From positions 1 through 26,858 of the forward strand of contig CAZJLO010000026.1 in assembly GCA_964547105.1 (NCBI GenBank): a DNA stretch of 26,858 nt. Direction: 5' to 3'. The position numbers and the translations under genes are program-made. The notes under the pieces are model-generated. The model had not been told where the DNA came from, searched no databases, and saw only the letters and a program-made list of their open reading frames with translations. This document shows positions 13,568-21,007 of this stretch, one piece after another (the first letter of the stretch is position 1; each line of letters begins with the position of its first letter). Source of the stretch: RXOA01 sp964547105. Its GTDB lineage: Bacteria > Bipolaricaulota > Bipolaricaulia > UBA7950 > UBA9294.

Positions 13568-14378
13568 CCGGCTCGTCAAACCATGCGGCCGTCTCCAATT
13601 TGCGGAGCGGCGCCAGCAGTGACTTCTCCGTCATATCCAGATGGACCGGTGTGATCGAGATGCATCCGTTGGCCACGGCGCCGATGTCCGTATCCTCTTC
13701 CTCGCGTGGGACTTCAGTGAGTGGATCTCCGGTGATCCAGTAGTAGTTCCGCCCACGAGGATCCTTCCCGACAACAAGGTAGTTGTCGTATGCATGACCT
13801 CCCAATTTCGTCCCCCGTACGGGGAGGGCCCGGCCTCTACTTCCGGACGGAGAGCCAGGGACATTCACATTAAGAAGGACCCCCGGCGGAAGGGGAGCCT
13901 CCTCCAACAGCTTCGTGACAAGCCGTGCGGCGAAGTAGGCGGCATGGGCGTAGTCGGATTGGGATCCTTCTCCACTGTGGATATCCTGCGAGAGCGCAAC
14001 CGCGGGGACACCGCCGCGCGCACCTTCCATCGCTCCGGCCACCGTTCCCGAATACGTTATGTCTTGCCCCACGTTCAGTCCGGCGTTGATTCCCGAGACG
14101 ACAAGGTCGGGACGGTGCTCGATCAGCCCGAGAAGAGCCAGCGAGACACAGTCCGAGGGCGTCCCGCTGCATGCATAGGCAACGGCCCCGTCAAGCAGCC
14201 GAACACGATCGACGCGAAGCGGCTTGTGAAACGTCATCGTCCTTCCCGCTGCGGACCAGTTCCGATCCGGCGCGTACACGTGAACATGTGCCACCTTGTC
14301 CAGTTCCTGTTTGACGGCAATCAGTCCGGGGGCGTTCACTCCATCATCGTTGGTCAACAGAACGGTCCACTTCTTCAT
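13554..14378 (-). CDS. surE: 5'/3'-nucleotidase SurE
   Basis: A 274-residue SurE, a metal-dependent phosphatase acting on nucleoside monophosphates and short polyphosphates. The metal site appears in LLTNDDGVNAPGL (Asp11, Asp12), with the family's conserved PDRNWSAAGRTMTF and SGINAGLNVGQDITYSGTVA. The length is normal (250-280). ATG 14378 is chosen over the in-frame TTG six bases upstream because AGGGGGGA sits six bases before it and its ATGA overlaps the rsmD stop by 4 bases, a sign of translational coupling. The 3' end overlaps the convergent GDT1 gene. SurE has been linked to stress survival and protein repair; the usual partner pcm is not seen. Confidence 0.96.
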   Translation of the reverse strand: MKKWTVLLTNDDGVNAPGLIAVKQELDKVAHVHVYAPDRNWSAAGRTMTFHKPLRVDRVRLLDGAVAYACSGTPSDCVSLALLGLIEHRPDLVVSGINAGLNVGQDITYSGTVAGAMEGARGGVPAVALSQDIHSGEGSQSDYAHAAYFAARLVTKLLEEAPLPPGVLLNVNVPGSPSGSRGRALPVRGTKLGGHAYDNYLVVGKDPRGRNYYWITGDPLTEVPREEEDTDIGAVANGCISITPVHLDMTEKSLLAPLRKLETAAWFDEPATPE

Positions 14379-14953
14379 CCGCAATCCCCCCTTCCATGGT
14401 CATCCGGCCGTCGATAGAAGTGCAACTCGTTGTCTCCATACTTCCGGCGATCGACACGAACCAAGCCCCCGCTCGACCCAGGGAGAGGTTCGCGTTTTCG
14501 CACTTCGGCAACCACAACTGGGTCTGGCCCGAGCAGTTTTCCGGCGGCAATCCGTCCCACAGCGGCGGCAGCCAATCCCCTCCCATAGGGGGGGCCGATG
14601 AACATGAGGTCGAATTGCCGGCCGCGGCGGCCCAGATGATCGATCGCATCAGCGTAGTCCATGCACAGAACCTGCCCTTGCTCCATCAACTCCAGCATGT
14701 CGAGGTTCCGCCTGACGATCCCGCACGCATACTCCGATGCATCCACGAAAACGCATGATTGGGCGCCCCGGGACAACGCCTCCAATCCAACACTGCCCGT
14801 CCCCGCGAACAGATCAAGGAATCGAGCCTCAGGAACGAAATCAAGAAGAATGCTGTACAGCGCACTGCGGACGAAATCCCTCATCGGCCGAATGCCGGTG
14901 TCTTCCCACGGAACCAACGTGCGTCCTTTTCGGCTTCCTCCGATGATCCGCAT
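14375..14953 (-). CDS. rsmD: 16S rRNA (guanine(966)-N(2))-methyltransferase RsmD
   Basis: A 192-residue RsmD-type SAM methyltransferase acting on 16S rRNA G966. The N-terminal MRIIGGSRKGRTL and RPMRDFVRSALYSIL are family hallmarks, and the SAM loop is FLDLFAGTGSVGLEALSRGA at about 45-64. The catalytic [D/N]PP[F/Y] motif reads GPPY at 120-123 (codon GGC where Asp would be GAC). This is a substitution of the key acidic/amide residue, so activity may be altered or lost, unless there is a base-call error. ATG 14953 matches the family N-terminus and follows a purine-rich GGAGGAAGAGAGG; the open frame upstream is not needed. It is coupled to surE by a 4-base overlap. Confidence 0.92.
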   Translation of the reverse strand: MRIIGGSRKGRTLVPWEDTGIRPMRDFVRSALYSILLDFVPEARFLDLFAGTGSVGLEALSRGAQSCVFVDASEYACGIVRRNLDMLELMEQGQVLCMDYADAIDHLGRRGRQFDLMFIGPPYGRGLAAAAVGRIAAGKLLGPDPVVVAEVRKREPLPGSSGGLVRVDRRKYGDNELHFYRRPDDHGRGDCG

Positions 14954-14978
14954 GCCCTCTCTTCCTCCGCTCCTTGCC

Positions 14979-15007
14979 TTGACAGTCCTGAAGGGCCTAT
15001 CTATGAT
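14979..15007 (+). promoter_or_regulatory. Strong sigma-70-type promoter for HAD-FAD-C39 operon
   Basis: TTGACA, 17-base spacer, TATGAT: 11 of 12 consensus matches, the best in the window. The predicted start is near 15014, about 130 bases before the GTG of the HAD gene. It diverges from rsmD. Confidence 0.72.
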
Positions 15008-15013
15008 GTTCGA

Positions 15014-15143
15014 CTGGCAGCAGCCATCCCGCCGCTGGCGACATCTCGGCCGCCATCTCCGGGATAGCGGCAGCCTCAGACTTGAGCTTGCTCGTGGCCT
15101 TGTCGTTGGTCCCAATTATGCACGAGAAGGAGCGGAAGAGCCC
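15014..15143 (+). other. Long untranslated leader of the HAD operon
   Basis: About 130 bases lie between the predicted transcription start and the GTG. It contains a hairpin candidate, GCCGC...GCGGC (15050-15072), with no T-run after it. A 9-codon ORF starts at ATG 15118 and its stop TGA overlaps the GTG (CCGTGA). I do not recognise a known riboswitch. The leader is also open in frame with the HAD gene, so a longer protein from ATG 15003/15006 cannot be excluded, although those codons fall within or next to the -10 box. Confidence 0.35.
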
Positions 15144-15842
15144 GTGAATCGTTCTGATCTTAGAGGGATCGTGTTTGATCTTGATGGGACGCTCTGCCAT
15201 TACAAGGTTGGGATTGCCGAAGCGCTCGCCAGTTGCCTCGTTTGCGCCGGGCAGTCTCCGCAGATGTTCGGTCCCCTCAAATCTGCTGCCACCCGCTTTG
15301 ATCGCCTTTGGCGCGACCACGAATCCAAACACGAGAGCGCTGCCCTGATTGTCCGCCAAGCATTCCAGACGCTCCTGTGCGAAAGCGGATCACCAAGCGA
15401 CACGCTCGCCGCGAAGCTGGCCAAGATCTATGGTGAGATTCGCCTTGCTTCCGTCGCCTTGTACCCGGGGGCAAGCAAGTCGCTCGTCGAGCTCCGCCCA
15501 CGCTATCGTCTCGGATTACTGACCAACGGTCCCTCCGATCTCCAGTGGAGCAAAATCCGACACCTATCGATCGAACCGTTGTTCGACCAGATCGTCGTCG
15601 CCGGCGACGTCGGCCACTACAAGCCCGATGCTCGCGCTTTTCGCTGGACGGCCAAGCAACTCGGACTTCGCTGCAAGGAGATCGTGTTCGTCGGCGATTC
15701 GCCGTCAGCGGATGTTGCTGGCGCTCGGGCCGCCGGACTCTATTGCGCGTGGATACGCCGCACAAGCACTGCAAGGATTCCCGAGGTCGTTGCCGACGTT
15801 GTCGTCTCCGACCTCCGAGACCTTCGAAAGGTACTGCTATGA
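15144..15842 (+). CDS. HAD-superfamily hydrolase (phosphoglycolate phosphatase-like)
   Basis: A 232-residue soluble HAD phosphatase with all four motifs: I, VFDLDGTL (nucleophile Asp12, acid/base Asp14); II, LLTNG (Thr127); III, Lys160 in VGHYKPDARAF; IV, FVGDSPSADVAGA (Asp185, Asp190). The helical cap between motifs I and II (about 20-95) is of the C1 type seen in phosphoglycolate phosphatases, pyrimidine nucleotidases and YjjG-like enzymes. The substrate cannot be read from sequence. The GTG start at 15144 is chosen because GGAAG lies a few bases upstream and the family begins about 10 residues before motif I. The stop overlaps the next gene's start (ATGA), so the two are coupled. Confidence 0.88.
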   Translation: MNRSDLRGIVFDLDGTLCHYKVGIAEALASCLVCAGQSPQMFGPLKSAATRFDRLWRDHESKHESAALIVRQAFQTLLCESGSPSDTLAAKLAKIYGEIRLASVALYPGASKSLVELRPRYRLGLLTNGPSDLQWSKIRHLSIEPLFDQIVVAGDVGHYKPDARAFRWTAKQLGLRCKEIVFVGDSPSADVAGARAAGLYCAWIRRTSTARIPEVVADVVVSDLRDLRKVLL

Positions 15843-17173
15843 AGACTGTAGACGTCGCAATCCTCGGCGCCGGCCCAGCTGGATTGTTCGCTGCTGATGC
15901 TTTGTCCGATTCGGGTCTTCATGTCCTGCTCATCGAACGTGGAGACGAACCCTCCAAACGAACCCACATCAGCTACGGCGTAGGTGGAGCTGGAGCCTTC
16001 TCCGACGGCAAGCTCAACCTCACACCGGATATCGGCGGCGAGCCTCAAACATTCGGCCGCTCCACCAGTGAACTCCAGCGGTACATCGACCAGGTCGACA
16101 CGACGTTCACGCGTTTCGGCGCTCCCGAGAAATACTCGGGCGAGGATCCGGAGGCTCTCCGCGAACTCAAGGAAGCGGCCACGCGTGCGGGAATCGAGTT
16201 CAACAGCGGCCGGCAACGTCACATGGGAACCCTCCATGTCCGGACGTCGATTGATTCATTCTACCGGAGTCTTCTCGCCAGCGGGGTGAACATGGCGCTG
16301 GCATGCAGGATCGAGCGAATCGAGCGGGGAGAAGGTGGCGTCTTCGTATTGTCCGGCGAGCAGAGCATCCGAACGCGATATCTGATTGCTGCCCCCGGGC
16401 GCGCCGGGGCGTATTGGCTTCGCGAACAAGCAAGTACTCTCGGGGTACAGACTTCCTACGGGCCGATCGATGTCGGAGTGCGGGTCGAATTCCCGGCCGA
16501 ACTCTATTCGTCCGTAGAGAAGGTCATGTACGATGCCAAGTTCCGCGTGCGGACGGCCACGTATGATGACATGGTGCGCACATTCTGCACAAACCCCCGC
16601 GGGTTTGTCGTTCGCGAGGCCTACGACGACTTCTCGTTGGTCAATGGACACGCGGAAAACGATCGCAAGACGGAGAACACGAATTTCGCCTTGCTGTCCC
16701 ACATCGAGCTGACCGATCCTGTCGAGGATACCACCGAGTACGGTCGAGCGATTGCCAAGCTTGCGACGACTATCGGAGGGGGGCGGCCGATCCTGCAACG
16801 GCTAAAGGATCTGCGAACGGGACGCCGCTCCACCGCGGAGCGGCTTGCCCGCGCCACCATCCACCCGACCCTCGAAGACGCAACGCCCGGCGATATCTCT
16901 ATGGCTCTGCCAGACAGGATTGTCGTCAATCTTGTCGAAGCGTTGGATCAATTGAGCCTCATCCTCCCCGGGCTCACATCGGACAATACGCTGCTCTACG
17001 CACCGGAAATCAAGTTCTACGACACGCGCTACCCGGTCAGTCACGACATGGAGACGCCGATCCCCGGACTCTTCGTCGCCGGTGATGCATCCGGGCACTG
17101 CCGCGGAATCGTCTACTCCGCCGTCAGTGGAAGGATCGCCGCCGAGGCAATCCGCAAGCGCGAGGGGCGGTAG
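15839..17173 (+). CDS. FAD-dependent dehydrogenase, COG2509 type
   Basis: A 444-residue flavoprotein. The N-terminal Rossmann loop is VAILGAGPAGLFAADAL (Gly10, Gly12, Gly15), with Glu33 at the end of strand 2 for the FAD ribose. SYGVGGAGAFSDGKLNL at about 45-61 is a signature of the uncharacterised COG2509 family. The C-terminal FAD-contacting segment GLFVAGDASGHCRGIVYSA lies near 411-429. No membrane segment or signal is seen, so it should be cytoplasmic. The physiological electron donor and acceptor are unknown for this family, and the name is structural only. ATG 15839 overlaps the HAD stop by 4 bases, and the C39-like gene begins 2 bases after its stop. The three genes are probably one operon. 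Confidence 0.9.
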   Translation: MKTVDVAILGAGPAGLFAADALSDSGLHVLLIERGDEPSKRTHISYGVGGAGAFSDGKLNLTPDIGGEPQTFGRSTSELQRYIDQVDTTFTRFGAPEKYSGEDPEALRELKEAATRAGIEFNSGRQRHMGTLHVRTSIDSFYRSLLASGVNMALACRIERIERGEGGVFVLSGEQSIRTRYLIAAPGRAGAYWLREQASTLGVQTSYGPIDVGVRVEFPAELYSSVEKVMYDAKFRVRTATYDDMVRTFCTNPRGFVVREAYDDFSLVNGHAENDRKTENTNFALLSHIELTDPVEDTTEYGRAIAKLATTIGGGRPILQRLKDLRTGRRSTAERLARATIHPTLEDATPGDISMALPDRIVVNLVEALDQLSLILPGLTSDNTLLYAPEIKFYDTRYPVSHDMETPIPGLFVAGDASGHCRGIVYSAVSGRIAAEAIRKREGR

Positions 17174-17175
17174 TC

Positions 17176-18372
17176 GTGGGAGCGAGGGTTCGCCACCGGA
17201 TTGTGGCAACGGCCGCGCTGACGATTCTGTTGCTCGCTTTGTTTGCTGTCGTCCTGCCGACGGTGGCCGCTGGGGAGACTGCAGCCCTCCCCCGTCAAAC
17301 CCAAGGCTACAGCCAGGCGTTCCTGTTCGATCCGTCGGCCTGGGGCGACGACTCTCTTGGCACCTCCGGGTGTCCGGACACGATCGCCACCACCGGATGT
17401 CTGGTAACAGCGTTCGCCTGTGTTCTCGAGTACTACGGCATCGAGGTTCCTCTCCCCGCAAGCGGTGGTCGCATCACCGGCTCCGATCCCGGGGCGCTGA
17501 ACGCGTGGCTCAAGGAGAACGACGGCTTCGGTCACTGTGCAAGCGATGGTTATGGTAACTGCTGTCTCGACTGGTCCCACCTGCCGCCGGAGCTGCGGCT
17601 TCACACCTACTACAACACGAGCGAGACGGGAATGGACGCTGACGCCACTGCGAGGATCGCTCGTGCCCTTGAACAAGGGAAGCCGGTCATCGCCGGAGTC
17701 CATTGGGGGGTCCCATGCGGCGTGGATCCCGACCGCAGCGAGGACTGCCACTGGATCGTCATTACAGCGCAGGCTCACGGCTCAACCGTCATCCTTGACA
17801 CGTATAATCCGGACTTCTCTTCTCCCTATGCCGTGCGAACAACGCTGGATCGAGGGGTACATGGAAGCTACATCATCGACCGGTATGTCGTGGTGGAAGC
17901 ACCGGAGCTGCTTCCGGCATCGACGGCTGTTGTCCTATCCCTTTCGCCGGGCAATCAAACCCTAACCGGAAGCCCGACGCGACTGGTCGTCCAAACGTCC
18001 AATGTGGCCATCTACAGCGAGCTGTTTGTCACGGCGATCGACGCCGAGGGCGTCTCATGGTCGCTTGCTCCAGACAGCGACGCAGCGGACGGCCGCTGGA
18101 TTCGAACCACGGTTCCCACTGGACTACAAGTGGAGCCCCACGAAGTGCAGGTGTGGAGCGTCCCGCTGACATCGGGGATCGATTCCGCGCAATGGACATG
18201 GAATGCTTGGCTGAGCGATCCGCTGCTGCCCGGAATCCCTTTGGCTCAAGGAACACACGGGCGGGCAATCGCCGTTGCGTCGTCCGTCTCCGCAGCGGGA
18301 ATCCTTGCCGCGATTGCGTTGCTTGCCGCGACGATTGCGCTGATGGTTTGGGTGCTGACCGAGGCGCCCTAG
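17176..18372 (+). CDS. Exported membrane-anchored C39-like papain-fold protein
   Basis: A 398-residue protein with an N-terminal signal segment (about 8-32) and a C-terminal membrane helix (about 366-393). The papain-like domain at about 40-225 resembles the peptidase C39_2 (BtrH-like) family. The candidate nucleophile is Cys75 in TTGCLVTAFACVLEYYG, then His192 in DCHWIVITAQ and Asp208 (or Asn211) in VILDTYNP, a full Cys-His-Asp arrangement. Extra cysteines (Cys66, Cys121, Cys128, Cys129, Cys181, Cys191) could form disulfides, consistent with an extracytoplasmic place. Residues about 230-360 look like a beta-sandwich region. Substrate unknown; it may process peptides or act as a non-proteolytic cysteine hydrolase. 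GTG start just 2 bases after the FAD dehydrogenase stop. Confidence 0.75.
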   Translation: MGARVRHRIVATAALTILLLALFAVVLPTVAAGETAALPRQTQGYSQAFLFDPSAWGDDSLGTSGCPDTIATTGCLVTAFACVLEYYGIEVPLPASGGRITGSDPGALNAWLKENDGFGHCASDGYGNCCLDWSHLPPELRLHTYYNTSETGMDADATARIARALEQGKPVIAGVHWGVPCGVDPDRSEDCHWIVITAQAHGSTVILDTYNPDFSSPYAVRTTLDRGVHGSYIIDRYVVVEAPELLPASTAVVLSLSPGNQTLTGSPTRLVVQTSNVAIYSELFVTAIDAEGVSWSLAPDSDAADGRWIRTTVPTGLQVEPHEVQVWSVPLTSGIDSAQWTWNAWLSDPLLPGIPLAQGTHGRAIAVASSVSAAGILAAIALLAATIALMVWVLTEAP

Positions 18373-18387
18373 GCGAGGTGAAGCACC

Positions 18388-19185
18388 CTATCCCGTCCCT
18401 GTCAAGAACGAAATGATCATCACCGCAATTCCGAGAAGCGCGCAATACACCGCAAACCACGCAAGACGGCCACGGCGGACGGCAGCAAGAAGCCCGCGGA
18501 TCGCCAGCCAGCCTACCGCAACAGCGGCCATCCCACCCACGGCGAGATCCACTGCATGGATTGCCGCTCCTCCTGGCTCGACCGACAGCAACTCGACTCC
18601 CGCCGCTCCGAGAACAGCCGGGATGGAAAGGAGAAACGAGAAGCGGACGGCTTCGTCCTGCCGCACGCCCGCAAGCAACCCCGCCGCCAGCGTCGCTCCC
18701 GAACGCGACACCCCCGGCAAGACAGCGGCCGCTTGAGCAAGCCCGATCCAAACGGCGTCGCGGATTCGCGGCTCTCGTCGCCCCATCTTGGTTCGCCTTG
18801 CCGCTGCGTGCGCTGCGAACAGCAGTCCCGCCGTCAGCAACAGACAAATCCCGACCACAAACACCGAATCGAATGCACTCCGAATCGCCGCTGAGGCAAA
18901 CCACCCGACTACCGCAATCGGAACCGACGCAACCACCAGCTTCCCCAGCCATCTTCGTCCCTCGGGATCATCAGCGCGAAAGATGGATCGAAGCAACCGC
19001 AGAATCTCCCGCCGAAACACAATCAGGATCGAGACAAGCGTTCCGAGGTGAAGCACAACTCCGAGCAGCGTTGCCGGCTCCTCGACATGGAGCAGTTGCT
19101 GGGCAAGAACGAGATGTCCGGAACTGGAGACGGGAAGAAACTCCGTCAGCCCTTGGACGATTCCGAGGATGACGGCTCTAATCAC
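18388..19185 (-). CDS. uppP: Undecaprenyl-diphosphate phosphatase UppP
   Basis: A 265-residue polytopic membrane enzyme (BacA family). It dephosphorylates undecaprenyl diphosphate to recycle the lipid carrier for peptidoglycan and other envelope polymers; overproduction in some bacteria gives bacitracin resistance. Conserved motifs: GIVQGLTEFLPVSSSGHL at about 8-25 (Glu and Ser cluster) and LPGVSRSGAT near 157-166. About eight hydrophobic helices are visible. The GTG start at 19185 follows AAGGAG at proper spacing. It overlaps the preceding polyferredoxin gene by 8 bases and is the last gene of the gltX operon. Confidence 0.96.
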   Translation of the reverse strand: MIRAVILGIVQGLTEFLPVSSSGHLVLAQQLLHVEEPATLLGVVLHLGTLVSILIVFRREILRLLRSIFRADDPEGRRWLGKLVVASVPIAVVGWFASAAIRSAFDSVFVVGICLLLTAGLLFAAHAAARRTKMGRREPRIRDAVWIGLAQAAAVLPGVSRSGATLAAGLLAGVRQDEAVRFSFLLSIPAVLGAAGVELLSVEPGGAAIHAVDLAVGGMAAVAVGWLAIRGLLAAVRRGRLAWFAVYCALLGIAVMIISFLTGTG

Positions 19186-19966
19186 GGCTTCTCCTTGGAG
19201 ATAGGGTCAGCTTCAGCGCCCCGGTGGGACATCCGGTCGCGCACAGTCCGCACTTGATGCAATTGTGATTGTCGTAGTCATAGTGCGGTTCAAGTCCCAT
19301 CGGGCACTTCGAGCTGCAGATTCCACAGTTGGTGCACGCGCTCTTCCGTAAGCGCAACCGCAGAAGGCTGACGCGATTGAACAGCGACAACAGAGCTCCC
19401 ATCGGACACAGGTAGCGGCACCAGAATCGAGCCACCAACACCATCCCTAGCAACGTCACGCCCAGGGATGCCATGTGGATCAGGAATGGGCGATTGACGG
19501 TGGCGACACCCAAGAACAAGTAGGGGATCGACGCTTCCAGCGAAGCCGCCGGACAGATCTTGCAGAACACGGTGTCCGCCATCGCCCATGCCGCAACGAG
19601 CGTTGCGATGAGAACAGCGTATTTCGCCAGTGAAGCGGATTTTAGAATCCGTACCTTGCGGAATGAAAGAAGATCGTTCAGTGTGCCAAACGGGCAGAAC
19701 CAGCCGCAGAATCCGCGTCCGGCGAGCAGCCCATAGCCGATGACGGCGCCGATCCAGAAATAGGGAACCGTGCCGAACACGATGAGATTCTGAATCAGCC
19801 CGATCGGGCATACAGTGACCGCAAGCGGGCAGGCATAGCAATGAAGCCCGGGAAAAATGATATGCGTCATCCCGATTCCCGTCACGCCAAACAATCCGAA
19901 CAAGACGCCAAGCGCTTGGATGCTCCGCCGAGCTGTCTGAAGGCGGAGCCGTGAGAGCAACCTCAC
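19178..19966 (-). CDS. NapH/CcoG-like polyferredoxin membrane protein
   Basis: A 262-residue integral membrane iron-sulfur protein. Four membrane-associated cysteine motifs of the Fer4_5 type occur in order: CYACPLAVTVCPIG (about 43-56), FCGWFCPFG (about 86-94), CKICPAA (about 134-140) and WCRYLCPMG (about 183-191). Two C-terminal 4Fe-4S motifs follow, CTNCGICSSKCPMG (about 211-224) and CIKCGLCATGCPTGA (about 237-251). Four or five membrane helices separate them. The architecture matches proteins that carry electrons between the cytoplasm and membrane (NapH, NosR, CcoG relatives). No nap, nos or cco genes are near; the neighbours upstream are two extracytoplasmic thioredoxin-fold proteins. 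GTG start with AAGGAG 6 bases upstream, overlapping the previous stop by 4 bases. Confidence 0.9.
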   Translation of the reverse strand: MRLLSRLRLQTARRSIQALGVLFGLFGVTGIGMTHIIFPGLHCYACPLAVTVCPIGLIQNLIVFGTVPYFWIGAVIGYGLLAGRGFCGWFCPFGTLNDLLSFRKVRILKSASLAKYAVLIATLVAAWAMADTVFCKICPAASLEASIPYLFLGVATVNRPFLIHMASLGVTLLGMVLVARFWCRYLCPMGALLSLFNRVSLLRLRLRKSACTNCGICSSKCPMGLEPHYDYDNHNCIKCGLCATGCPTGALKLTLSPRRSRD

Positions 19967-21006
19967 GGTTGGCTCCTTAATGCCCCGAGGAGACGCGCTT
20001 CGAGATCCTCGACGCCGAACAGCACGGTCCCCGTCTCGGGAAGAACGGTTGCCGGGACGATCGTCCGCGACGATCGGATCACGTTGTACTGGGCCGCTTG
20101 CTCGGGCTCGATCTCCACGTCGATGAATCGGTACGTGAGCCAGTCGCTTTCAGCGGCGAAAGCCTCGACGATCGCTTCCGCATACGGACAAGAGTGGCAC
20201 CACACGGCATAGAACACGAGAATCTCTGTCGTTTCCGGACCATCAAGGGCAGCAAGCTCCGATCGAGTAGCAGCGGACAAAGTCGGTTCCCCGTGCGGGG
20301 ATTCTTCAATCCCGACGCAAGAGGTGCACAACACAGCTCCGATTCCCTGCGCTTGCTCGTGCTGATCATTGAGAACGCCGTATGCCAACGCGCCGATCGC
20401 GATCAAGCCTACCGCAAGGACCACGATGACCGTCTTTCGCACAAGCGCGAACACAACGAGCACTGCGGCAAGAATAGCGCCGGCGACAAACAGCGGAATC
20501 AGTCCAGCAACACTCCGGCGGGATCCGAACGCTTCCACGGCAATCGGCACAGCGCCCTCTCGAACATCGACCACGAATGACAGCGGCTCGACGATCTCGA
20601 AGCAACTGTCGTCGTCACAGTAGGTGTACACCAGTTCGGCCGAGATGTCGTACGCCCCCTCGGGAAGCTCAACGGCGGCAAAACGTAGATCCAGAACGCC
20701 ATCCGAGAATGGATCGATCTTGGCGAGGATCTCGGGATCGGGCGTGACTTCCATGCCGTTGGGCACGGACAGCAGGAACACCTCGGCGTCGTCGGCTTCT
20801 GTCGTCGTCGGATTGGCAAGAAGAATGCGCACTGAGGCCTCTCCGTCCGGCGGCAGTTGGATGACGTCCGGAAAGACGCTGATCTCGAGAATCGGATCCT
20901 GAGCGCAGGCCACGATTGCAGACAGCGCGACCGACACCACGACCAAGCCGAGCAAGGTCAAGACCGCCGGCAACCGCCTCTTGTCCGTCTTGGACCGGAT
21001 TCGCAC
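19963..21006 (-). CDS. Membrane thioredoxin-fold protein with N-terminal Ig-like domain
   Basis: A 347-residue protein of mixed architecture. Residues 1-34 look like a lipoprotein signal with lipobox IVAC (Cys34). Residues about 40-160 are a beta-rich Ig-like domain (SVRILLANPTTTEADDAEV, LPEGAYDISAELVYTY). Two membrane helices (about 168-190 and 193-213) follow. CTSC near 226 is next, then a thioredoxin-like domain (about 250-347) with active site WCHSC in VFYAVWCHSCPYAEAIVEAF and a TIVPATVLP segment that supplies the cis-proline. This topology puts both the Ig and thioredoxin domains outside. GTG 21006 is chosen over the longer open frame: GAGGGGG lies about 7 bases upstream and the TlpA-like gene ends 1 base before it. 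The extra CxxC near the membrane might accept electrons from the next gene's iron-sulfur protein (inference). Confidence 0.8.
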   Translation of the reverse strand: MRIRSKTDKRRLPAVLTLLGLVVVSVALSAIVACAQDPILEISVFPDVIQLPPDGEASVRILLANPTTTEADDAEVFLLSVPNGMEVTPDPEILAKIDPFSDGVLDLRFAAVELPEGAYDISAELVYTYCDDDSCFEIVEPLSFVVDVREGAVPIAVEAFGSRRSVAGLIPLFVAGAILAAVLVVFALVRKTVIVVLAVGLIAIGALAYGVLNDQHEQAQGIGAVLCTSCVGIEESPHGEPTLSAATRSELAALDGPETTEILVFYAVWCHSCPYAEAIVEAFAAESDWLTYRFIDVEIEPEQAAQYNVIRSSRTIVPATVLPETGTVLFGVEDLEARLLGALRSQP

Positions 21007-21007
21007 G

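Noticed and set aside
15050..15072. GC-rich hairpin in the HAD leader as a terminator
   Set aside because: No T-run follows and the stem has a mismatch, so there is no support for termination.
18029..18952. 307-codon minus-strand frame across the C39-like gene and uppP
   Set aside because: Low-complexity Arg/Ser/Gly sequence in another frame of uppP and antisense to the C39-like gene.
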